Assembly (NCBI RefSeq): GCF_014467235.1
Contig: NZ_NKHP01000001.1
Coordinates: forward strand, 158,295-222,294
Direction of reading: 5' to 3'
DNA: 64,000 nucleotides
Origin: Xenorhabdus indica
Lineage (GTDB): Bacteria > Pseudomonadota > Gammaproteobacteria > Enterobacterales > Enterobacteriaceae
The translations under genes and the position numbers were made by a program. The notes beneath the pieces were generated by a model, which ran no database searches, was not told the origin of the DNA, and saw only the letters and a list, made by a program, of their open reading frames with translations. The stretch's first letter is position 1. Each line of letters opens with the position of its first letter. This document shows, piece by piece, positions 30,601 through 38,460 of this stretch.

Positions 30601-33600
30601 CCGCCTTTCCGCTTAACCCGAGCGGCAAAATTGACCGCCAGGCGTTACCGGCCCCGGACCGGGCCGCCCGTGTCAGCCGGGCCTATGCCGCCCCGCAGGG
30701 CGAAGCCGAACAGCAACTGGCCGCGGTGTGGCAAACCCTGCTCCAGCTGGCCCAGGTCAGCCGTCACGATAATTTCTTTGAACTGGGCGGGCATTCGTTG
30801 CTGGTGGTCACGTTGATCGAGCAGCTGCGCCAGCACCGCTGGACCCTGCCGGTCAGCGCCGTGTTTGCCGCCCCGACCCTGGCCGCCATGGCCCGGCAAC
30901 TGACCCCGGCCCCGGCGGACAGCCCCAGACCCGGCCCGCCTGCCAACCTGATCCCGCCGGACTGCCCGGCCATCACCCCGGCGATGTTACCGCTGGTGTC
31001 ACTGACCCCGGCCCAGATTGACGCGGTGGTCGCCCGGGTCGCCGGCGGCGCGCGCAATGTGCAAGATATGTATCCCCTCGGCCCCCTGCAGGAAGGGATC
31101 TTATTCCATTATTTGCTGGACACCGGCAGTGACACCTACCTGGACCGCCAGTTTATCCGCTTTGACAGCCGGGCCCGGCTGGCGCAGTTCTTACAGGCCC
31201 TGCAACAGGTGATCGCCCGCCATGATATTTTGCGCAGTGCGGTCCACTGGCAGGACCTGCCCGACCCCGTGCAGGTGGTGTACCGCCGGGCCGTCCTGCC
31301 CCAGACCGAAGCCGTGCTGGTGCCCGGGGAGGCGGGCGAACACCAGTTACGCCGCCTGACGGACACCCGCCTGGATATCACCCGGGCCCCGTTACTGGCC
31401 GCCACCTTCGCGCAGGAGCCCGGCAGCCCCCACTGGCTGCTGGCCCTGCAACACCATCACCTGGTGTGTGATCACCTGTCGCTGGAAATGATCTTCAATG
31501 AAATGCAGGCCCTGCTTGCCGGCCAGGGCGACACGCTGCCCCCGTCACTACCTTACCGGCACTTTATTGCCCAAGTCCGTGCGGTGCCGGCTGAAACCCA
31601 CCAGGCTTACTTCCGGCAACTGCTGGGGGATGTGGCAGCGCCCACCCTGCCGTTCAGCCTGACCGAGACCCAACACCGCCCGGCCGATATCGCCGAAGCC
31701 GTTATGCCACTGGAGGACGCGCTCAGCCAGCAGATAACCGCGTGTGCCCGCCAGCAGGGGGTCAGTGCCGCGGTCTTGTTTCATGTCGCCTGGGCTCAGG
31801 TGCTGGCCCTGTGCAGCGGGCAGGACGATATTGTGTTCGGCACGGTGTTACTGGGGCGCCTGCAGGGCGGGGCCGGGACGGCTCAGGTATTCGGCATGCT
31901 CATCAATACCCTGCCGGTCCGTATCCGGCTACAGGATGACACGGTGCAACAGGCGGTACAGGCCACCCATCAGCAGCTCAGTGCCCTGCTGGCGCACGAG
32001 CAAACGCCGCTGGCCCTGGCGCAGCGGTGCAGCGGCATTCCGGCCCCCCTGCCCCTTTTCAGCAGCTTACTCAATTTCCGCCACAGCCAGCGGGCCCCTG
32101 AGCCAGCGGCCTCACCGGCCTGGGCCGGGATCCAGGTTCTTTCCGACGAAGAATACAGCAACTACCCGTTATCGCTGGATGTGGATGCCTTTGAGGACGG
32201 GTTTGCGTTAACCGCCCAGTGCCCGTCCTCCCTGAATCCGGCCCGCATTAACCAGTATATGGTGGCGGCGTTAAGCCAGCTGGTGAACGCCCTGCACACC
32301 GCCCCGGCCCGGGCTATCCGTACCCTGGATGTTCTCCCGGACGAGGAACGCCACCGGTTACTGGTGGCCTTTAATCCGGCGGCGGTGACGGCCCCGGCCG
32401 GCCTGCTTCACCAGGCGGTTGAGCAGCAGGCGGCCCGCACACCGGCCGCCACCGCCCTGATCGGGGGTGACACGTCACTCAGTTACGCCGCCCTCAACCG
32501 GCGCGCCAATCAGCTGGCCCACGCCCTGATCGCCGCCGGCGTGCGGCCCGATGACCGGGTGGCGATTTATGCCGGGCGCAGTGCCGCCCTGATTATCGGT
32601 TTACTGGGGATCCTTAAAGCGGGGGCCGGTTATGTGCCGCTGGCCACCGACCACCCGCGCGAACGCCTGGCGTATCTGTTGTCAGACAGTGCCCCGGTCT
32701 TGCTGCTGACGCAAACCCATTTACAGCCGCACCTGCCTGAAACCCCGGTGCCTGTCTGGTGCCTGGATGAAGCCCGCCAGCAGGCCAGCCTGGAGACCTC
32801 TCCGGCTGACAACCCGCAACCGGCCCGGCTGGGATTGCAGCCGCATCATCTGGCCTACGTGATTTACACCTCCGGCTCGACCGGGTTACCGAAAGGGGTG
32901 ATGGTTGAACACCGTCATGTGACAAGTTTTGTCGCGGCGCAGTTGCAGGCCAGCCCCCTGACTGCCACCGACCGGGTGTTGCAATTTACCGCGGTGGCGT
33001 TTGATACCGCGGTGTCGGAAATCTTCCCGACCTTCGCCGCCGGGGCCACTTTAATTCTGCGGCCCGACGCCCTGCACGTCCCCGACAGCGCATTCAGCGC
33101 GTTTTTGCACGCGCAGAAAATCACCGTTCTGGATGTGCCGGCCGCGTTCTGGCACTTGTGGGTGCAGGAGCTGGCCGCCGGCCGGTGCCCTTTCAGCCCT
33201 GATTTACGCACGGTGACGGTGGGCGGCGAAAAAGTGGAGGCCCGCCACTTACACACCTGGCGGGCTTTACCCGAGACCCAGCCGTGCCGCTGGCTTAACG
33301 CCTATGGGCCCACGGAAACCACTGTCACGGCCACCGTCTGGGCAGGGGATAACACCGGCCAGCCCCCGCAGATGGGGCCCCCCGTGGCGGCTGTCCCGAT
33401 TGGCCGCCCGCTGTCCAACAGCAAACTCTATATTCTGGATGCGCACGGCCGGCCGGTGCCTGTCGGCGTCACAGGGGAAATTTATGTGGGGGGCGCGGGG
33501 GTTGCCCGCGGTTACCTGAACCGCCCTGACCTGACGGCCGAACGGTTTATCCATGATCCGTTCAGTGCCCGGCCGGGGGCGCGCATGTACCGCACCGGGG

Positions 33601-36600
33601 ATCTGGGCCACTGGCGGCCGGACGGCCATATCCACTGTCTGGGGCGCAATGATTTTCAGGTGAAAATCCGCGGGTTCCGCATTGAGCTGGGGGAAATTGA
33701 AACGCAGTTGGCGGCCTGCCCGGGGGTTAAAGAGGCGGCAGTGATAGCGCGTGAAGAAAAGGACGGTAATACCAGTCTGGTAGCTTATATTATTCCTCAG
33801 TCAGATATCACGCCGGATGCCATTCAGTTGCGTGAACAATTAGGTACACATTTAATGGAATATATGCTGCCTAGTATCTTTGTGACATTGGATGCTTTCC
33901 CACTTACCCCAAATGGAAAAATAGATCGCAAGGCATTGCCAACACCTAAACAGACAGATGTCATCAGTCGTGAATATCAAGCTCCTGCCAACACAACTGA
34001 ACAGAAATTAGCCATCATCTGGCAAAATTTGCTACAACTGAAGCAAGTAGGACGCCATGATAACTTTTTTGAATTGGGAGGACATTCTTTACTGGTCGTT
34101 AGCCTAATAGAACAACTACGCCAATGCGGCTTTACATTGCAAGTCAGTGCCGTATTTTCATTTCCCGTCTTAGCAGATATGGCAAACCATCTAATTAATA
34201 AGACCGCTGATGATTCTACAGCACAAATCATTCCACCTAATTTGATCACAAATGCTAGTCAGATTATCACACCTGATATGTTGCCATTGGTATTGCTAAC
34301 ACAAGAACAAATTGATCAAATCGTTGCCAACGTGGTTGGGGGTGTTAGCAATATTCAAGATATTTACCCACTGGGGCCATTACAAGAAGGGATTCTGTTT
34401 CACCATTTACTGGAAACAAAAGGTGATATTTATCTGGACAATATGATGATAGCCTTTGACTGTCGTGCAAGGCTGGAGACATTTTTGCAAGCACTACAGC
34501 AGATAATCAACCGTCACGATATCTTACGTAGTGCGGTTCATTGGAATGATCTTCCTGAACCCGTGCAAGTTATTTATCGTCAAGCACAGCTTCCCATTAC
34601 CGAACTGACATTATCACCCGAAGGTGAGGCTGAGCAGCAATTACTCCATCATACTGATCCACATTTGATACGTCTGAATATCACACAGGCTCCATTATTG
34701 TCAGCCACCATTGCCAAAGATCCCCATAGTGGAAAATGGTTGCTGGCCTTGCTACATCACCATTTGGTTTGTGATCATCACTCACTGGAGATCATATTCA
34801 ATGAAATTCAGACAATACTCTTGGGGCAAGGCAATCAACTTCCCCCTCCTTTGCCTTACCGTAACTTTATCGCTCAGCTCCGCATGGTGCCTCTTGAGCA
34901 ACATCAAGTTTACTTCCGCCAACTTTTAGCTGATGTTGATGAACCGACTTTGCCTTTTGGTTTGTTGGAAGTTCATGGCGAAAACAGTGAACATTTTGCA
35001 GAAACTGAATTCGAATTAGAAACATCACTGGCCCAGGCATTGCGAAATTGTGCTCACCAACAAGGCGTCAGTACAGCAGTACTGTTCCACGTCGGCTGGG
35101 CACAAGTACTGGCACAATGCAGCGGGCGAGATGATGTTGTTTTTGGTACTGTGCTGTTGGGGCGTTTACAGGGGGTAATCAATTCAGACAAAACTCTCGG
35201 TATGTTTATGAATACACTTCCCATCCGCATTAAATTAGGCGATTTCACTGTGCAGCAAGTTGTCCAGCAGACATACCAAGTATTGAGTGAATTATTGGAA
35301 CACGAACAAGCCCCGCTTTCATTGGCTCAACAATGCAGTGGCGTCAAGGCACCTTTACCTCTGTTTAACAGTCTGTTGAATTATCGCCACAGCCCAAATA
35401 ATGATAATGATCAGAATACGCGATCTGCTGAGGAAGGTATCGAGCTGTTAAGTTCTAATGAACGTACTAACTACCCACTAAGTTTGGCAGTTGATGATAC
35501 TGGACAGGGATTCACGCTGACCATGCAGTGTGTATCATCCCTTGATCCCAAACGGATTAACGCCTTCATACTTACTGTGCTATATGACTTAGTCAAGATT
35601 TTGCAAAATTCACCAGAACATACCTGCCGACAATTGAACATCTTGCCACAGGAAGAACGTATCCAACTCTTGCAAGCATTTAACAATACTCATATTGAAT
35701 ATTCGCAAGATGTTTTAATCCACCAACGCTTTGAGCAACAAGTGGAATATTCGCCTACGGCTATCGCCTTAATTTACGGCGATCAACAATTGTGTTACGA
35801 CGAACTGAACCGAAAAGCTAATCAGTTAGCACACTATTTAATTTCACTTGGTATACGCCCAGATGATCGGGTGGCAATTTGTGTTGAGCGCAGTCTGGAT
35901 ATGGTCATCGGCTTATTAGGCATATTGAAAGCAGGCGCGGGGTATGTTCCTCTTGACCCAGACTATCCTACTGAACGACTGTCCTATATGCTGTCGGACA
36001 GCCGGCCTGTAGTATTACTGACCCAATATGCCCTGCAAGTTCGTTTCTTCGATACAGAAATTCCCTTATTGGTACTGGATGATAGTAAGTACCAAGCAAA
36101 AATCAGAAATCAGCCAGATTATAATTTGTCAGCCTCTGATTTAGGAATTACATCACGTAATCTAGCGTATGTACTGTATACCTCCGGCTCAACAGGGCTA
36201 CCCAAAGGGGTAATGATAGAACATATTAGTGTGGTTAACCTGCTACTCTCAATGCAAGAGATATTGCAAATTACTATTGACGACACAATGCTCTTCTCCA
36301 CTACCATTGGCTTTGATATAGCCGGGCTGGAGCTTTATTTACCCTTATTCAGCGGCAGCCGTATTGTCTTAGCGTCATCACGAATAGCCAAAGATCCCGA
36401 ACAATTGGCAGCATTCATTGCATTACATAACATCAAAATTGTACAGGCCACACCTACCGCCTGGAGAATGTTGCTTGATTCTGGATGGATAGGTGCAGAC
36501 ATCAAGGCATTAAGCGGTGGTGAAGCGCTATCTCACGAACTGGCACAACGTTTAAAACAAAAAGTTAGTAGCTTATGGAATCTGTATGGACCAACAGAAA

Positions 36601-38357
36601 CAACTATCTGGTCAACAGTATCCACTAATATTTTGATCGAGCAAATCAACCATCACACGAAATCTCAAATAACGATTGGTCGTCCAATCGCCAATACTCA
36701 AATTTATTTACTTGATCAACACAACCAACCTGTCCCCATTGGAGTAGTTGGTGAAATTCACATCGGAGGTATCGGAGTGGCTCGCGGTTATTTGAATCGT
36801 CCAGAACTTACCAATGAACGCTTTGTTCACAATCCTTTCAGTGAGCAAGTTGATGCACGAATGTATAAAACAGGAGATTTAGGACGTTGGCTTCCTGACG
36901 GTACTATCGATTATCTCGGACGTAATGATTTTCAAGTCAAGATCCGTGGTTTTCGGATTGAACTGGGTGAAATTGAAGCCAAACTACTTGCCTATCCTGG
37001 GATCCAAGAAGCGATTGTGATGGTACGTGAAGATATCACTCATGATAAGCGTCTGGTGGCTTATCTGGTCTTACAGCCAGAGATGACCCTGAATTTGGAA
37101 CAATTGCGGGAAACTTTACATACCAGTTTGCCTCACTACATGATCCCTAATGCTTTTGTAACATTAGATTCATTTCCACTAACGCCAAATGGTAAGTTAG
37201 ATCGCCAATCTTTACCATCACCAGATGCATTTGCTGTGATTACTCAAGACTATGAAGCTCCTGACGGTGAAATAGAGAATATCATTGCTGAAATCTGGCA
37301 AGAAAACCTCAGATTAGACCGTATCGGAAGGCATGATCATTTCTTCGAACTCGGTGGGCACTCGCTACTGACATTACAAATTGTTACACGCTTACGTCGG
37401 GCTTTAGACATCAATATAGCAATACGAGATCTATTCCTTCACCCAACAATCAGTAAGCTTGCCTGTTACCTGCAACAACTTTTATCCGGCAGCTATCAGG
37501 AACAACAAAAAAACATAGTCACTATCCGACAAGGCAAAGAGGAATCGTCACTGCTTCTTGTTCATCCAGCAGGAGGTGGTATCCACTATGCCTATGATCT
37601 TGCTGCTCATATTCATGATCAAGACATGACAATTTATGGAATTACCGCCAGTGATAGATTCGGAGATGAAAATCTTCAATTAACGTTTAGCGAAATGGCT
37701 AAAGAGTATATTACCTCTATTCGTCAAGCTCAAATACCGGGACCTTACACGATTGCTGGATGGTCAATCGGCGGAACTCTTGCATATGAAATAGCCAACC
37801 AATTGATAGCCGAAGGAGAAACTGTCAATTTCATAGGATTAATTGATTCGATTGCCAGTTATCAAAATACATTCACCCAGGAAGAGAAACAGACTGGATT
37901 ACTCTTTAATGCAAAAAATACTTTGTATAACGTACTAGCAGAAGAGATAGATATCTCCCCTCATGTGGATGAGAAATTACAAAGGATTACAGATAAATAT
38001 GACTACAATACCCTACTGGCTTTTGCTCAGCAGAACGATTTACTGCCACCTCAAATCCCTTCAGATAATATTCTCTACTATCTGAGCCTTTATCATAATA
38101 TTATGGTTGCGGCCTATCGCTATATTGCCCCAACAAACATTGCTTCAGAAATCCCTCTTCATGTCGTCTTGTTCAGAGCAACAGAACAAAATGAGCAGCA
38201 CAGCTATGCCCTTGGGTGGGAAGATGTTATTCCACCAGAACAGCTCTCTATTGTTCATGTTGTTGGTTCTCATGAATCCATTATGAAGTTGCCGCATATC
38301 AAACATGTCGGTCAGGCCTTACTGGAAGCCATTATGGCCACAAAAGAAAATTATTAA
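27609..38357 (+). CDS. NRPS, three modules C-A-T-(E/C)-A-T-(E/C)-A(Gly)-T-TE
   Basis: 3582 residues. The chosen start, ATG 27609, follows the previous stop by 28 bases; an earlier in-frame start at 27429 would overlap the preceding gene by 150 bases. A leader LNQLKQAVLQKKLKGR looks like an N-terminal docking element. Domains: C (HHIITDGWS near 179), A (507-1010), T (1060); dual-type E/C (1153, HHHLVCDH 1280), A (1597-2110), T (2157); E/C (IYPLGPLQEGILFHHLL 2251, HHHLVCDHHSLE 2382), A (2697-3190), T (3248); thioesterase (3312 to the end, HPAGGG near 3317, GWSIGG with the catalytic Ser near 3387, VVGSHES near the end). Modules 1 and 2 repeat modules 2 and 3 of the previous gene. The third A code is D-I-L-Q-L-G-L-I-W, a known glycine code. 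The TE should release or cyclise the chain. Bases 27741-33756 are GC-rich; the rest is AT-rich. Confidence 0.95.
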   Translation: MNNNEQRLNQLKQAVLQKKLKGRIPDKQIEEKYQLVSRTDPKQELPLSWAQQRLWFLAQLDPAAQTAYHVSDSLHLHGVLDLPALTAAFDRLVARHEILRTTFRRVDGQARQIIGHPDCGFALTVHDFSQLPAADQHAAVEAVTDGEASQPFDFSHGPLIRAQLLKLADHQHRLLLTQHHIITDGWSLNILLHELATLYRAFTRGQPDPLPPLPVQYADYALWQRQWLQGTVLETQLAFWRQALHGTPALLALPTDHPRPAVQSYRGDLLPFTLSPSLVAALKALSQRHGTTLFMTLLTGWGILLARLSGQPDIVIGTPVANRQHSALEPLIGFFVNTLALRVTVDDNPSVQALLARVKAHTVAAYAHQDLPFEQLVEALQPPRSLSHSPIFQVMFALDNTPKHQRFDLPGLTLTEMPAPRSQAQFDLTLSLNETAEGISGDLEYATDLFGRATIERLSGYLTQILTAMAADDRQPVNALPLLTPAQRHQVLVQFNATATDSPRETLIHQLIEQQAAATPAAPALVSEAGQLSYAALNRQANQLAHALRATGIRPDDRIALCADRSLEMIIGMLAILKAGASYVPLDPDYPTDRLIYLLTDSQPLLILTQCHLRARLAGTGLPIWVLDSAAPHTAIARHPQTNPAHTETGLTPAHLAYVLYTSGSTGQPKGVMVEHRQVVNFIQAQIQLTALTPHDRVLQFASFGFDNSVAEIFPTLAVGATLVLRPARLKVPDTDFVTFLHTHRITVVDLPTAFWHLWAQEVRAGHSAPPPALRSVAASGEKAEVRHLHAWLTHPAAQACRWINIYGPTETTVNATACPYEPGQRPPADDIPIGRPMANTTVYILDPQGQPVPVGVTGEIYIGGEGVARGYLNRPELTAERFLPDPFRPVPGARMYRTGDLGHWRPEGSVHYLGRNDFQVKLRGFRIELGEIETHLGACPGVKDALVIVREDDPGDKRLVAYLVPDTPGPLDAARLRDQLSHHLASYMIPGAFVTLAAFPLNPSGKIDRQALPAPDRAARVSRAYAAPQGEAEQQLAAVWQTLLQLAQVSRHDNFFELGGHSLLVVTLIEQLRQHRWTLPVSAVFAAPTLAAMARQLTPAPADSPRPGPPANLIPPDCPAITPAMLPLVSLTPAQIDAVVARVAGGARNVQDMYPLGPLQEGILFHYLLDTGSDTYLDRQFIRFDSRARLAQFLQALQQVIARHDILRSAVHWQDLPDPVQVVYRRAVLPQTEAVLVPGEAGEHQLRRLTDTRLDITRAPLLAATFAQEPGSPHWLLALQHHHLVCDHLSLEMIFNEMQALLAGQGDTLPPSLPYRHFIAQVRAVPAETHQAYFRQLLGDVAAPTLPFSLTETQHRPADIAEAVMPLEDALSQQITACARQQGVSAAVLFHVAWAQVLALCSGQDDIVFGTVLLGRLQGGAGTAQVFGMLINTLPVRIRLQDDTVQQAVQATHQQLSALLAHEQTPLALAQRCSGIPAPLPLFSSLLNFRHSQRAPEPAASPAWAGIQVLSDEEYSNYPLSLDVDAFEDGFALTAQCPSSLNPARINQYMVAALSQLVNALHTAPARAIRTLDVLPDEERHRLLVAFNPAAVTAPAGLLHQAVEQQAARTPAATALIGGDTSLSYAALNRRANQLAHALIAAGVRPDDRVAIYAGRSAALIIGLLGILKAGAGYVPLATDHPRERLAYLLSDSAPVLLLTQTHLQPHLPETPVPVWCLDEARQQASLETSPADNPQPARLGLQPHHLAYVIYTSGSTGLPKGVMVEHRHVTSFVAAQLQASPLTATDRVLQFTAVAFDTAVSEIFPTFAAGATLILRPDALHVPDSAFSAFLHAQKITVLDVPAAFWHLWVQELAAGRCPFSPDLRTVTVGGEKVEARHLHTWRALPETQPCRWLNAYGPTETTVTATVWAGDNTGQPPQMGPPVAAVPIGRPLSNSKLYILDAHGRPVPVGVTGEIYVGGAGVARGYLNRPDLTAERFIHDPFSARPGARMYRTGDLGHWRPDGHIHCLGRNDFQVKIRGFRIELGEIETQLAACPGVKEAAVIAREEKDGNTSLVAYIIPQSDITPDAIQLREQLGTHLMEYMLPSIFVTLDAFPLTPNGKIDRKALPTPKQTDVISREYQAPANTTEQKLAIIWQNLLQLKQVGRHDNFFELGGHSLLVVSLIEQLRQCGFTLQVSAVFSFPVLADMANHLINKTADDSTAQIIPPNLITNASQIITPDMLPLVLLTQEQIDQIVANVVGGVSNIQDIYPLGPLQEGILFHHLLETKGDIYLDNMMIAFDCRARLETFLQALQQIINRHDILRSAVHWNDLPEPVQVIYRQAQLPITELTLSPEGEAEQQLLHHTDPHLIRLNITQAPLLSATIAKDPHSGKWLLALLHHHLVCDHHSLEIIFNEIQTILLGQGNQLPPPLPYRNFIAQLRMVPLEQHQVYFRQLLADVDEPTLPFGLLEVHGENSEHFAETEFELETSLAQALRNCAHQQGVSTAVLFHVGWAQVLAQCSGRDDVVFGTVLLGRLQGVINSDKTLGMFMNTLPIRIKLGDFTVQQVVQQTYQVLSELLEHEQAPLSLAQQCSGVKAPLPLFNSLLNYRHSPNNDNDQNTRSAEEGIELLSSNERTNYPLSLAVDDTGQGFTLTMQCVSSLDPKRINAFILTVLYDLVKILQNSPEHTCRQLNILPQEERIQLLQAFNNTHIEYSQDVLIHQRFEQQVEYSPTAIALIYGDQQLCYDELNRKANQLAHYLISLGIRPDDRVAICVERSLDMVIGLLGILKAGAGYVPLDPDYPTERLSYMLSDSRPVVLLTQYALQVRFFDTEIPLLVLDDSKYQAKIRNQPDYNLSASDLGITSRNLAYVLYTSGSTGLPKGVMIEHISVVNLLLSMQEILQITIDDTMLFSTTIGFDIAGLELYLPLFSGSRIVLASSRIAKDPEQLAAFIALHNIKIVQATPTAWRMLLDSGWIGADIKALSGGEALSHELAQRLKQKVSSLWNLYGPTETTIWSTVSTNILIEQINHHTKSQITIGRPIANTQIYLLDQHNQPVPIGVVGEIHIGGIGVARGYLNRPELTNERFVHNPFSEQVDARMYKTGDLGRWLPDGTIDYLGRNDFQVKIRGFRIELGEIEAKLLAYPGIQEAIVMVREDITHDKRLVAYLVLQPEMTLNLEQLRETLHTSLPHYMIPNAFVTLDSFPLTPNGKLDRQSLPSPDAFAVITQDYEAPDGEIENIIAEIWQENLRLDRIGRHDHFFELGGHSLLTLQIVTRLRRALDINIAIRDLFLHPTISKLACYLQQLLSGSYQEQQKNIVTIRQGKEESSLLLVHPAGGGIHYAYDLAAHIHDQDMTIYGITASDRFGDENLQLTFSEMAKEYITSIRQAQIPGPYTIAGWSIGGTLAYEIANQLIAEGETVNFIGLIDSIASYQNTFTQEEKQTGLLFNAKNTLYNVLAEEIDISPHVDEKLQRITDKYDYNTLLAFAQQNDLLPPQIPSDNILYYLSLYHNIMVAAYRYIAPTNIASEIPLHVVLFRATEQNEQHSYALGWEDVIPPEQLSIVHVVGSHESIMKLPHIKHVGQALLEAIMATKENY
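27741..33756 (+). repeat. 6.0-kb GC-rich NRPS direct repeat, copy 2
   Basis: Second copy of 21035-27050, offset 6706. The 690 bases between the copies (27051-27740) are AT-rich and hold the end of one NRPS, the stop, the next start and the docking leader. After 33756 the sequence returns abruptly to AT-rich and is not a copy of 27051 onward. A plain tandem duplication of one unit therefore does not explain the structure; transfer or gene conversion of the GC-rich block fits better. Confidence 0.97.
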
Positions 38358-38460
38358 CTGGATACCACCTCCTATGGAGGTGGTTAACAGCAGGTTGACT
38401 CCGCCAAATAATATTCTCTCCTATGAAGAGATATTTTTACTATTGCTAGGAAAAAGAAAC

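Noticed and set aside
21064..33635. Many open frames of 60-190 codons on both strands inside the GC-rich NRPS block
   Set aside because: High GC removes stop codons; all are shadows of the NRPS frame, appear in both copies, and have no ribosome-binding sites or family motifs.
27051..33760. Simple tandem duplication of one 6.7-kb unit
   Set aside because: The 690-base spacer 27051-27740 is not repeated after 33756, so the second boundary does not fit a plain tandem event.
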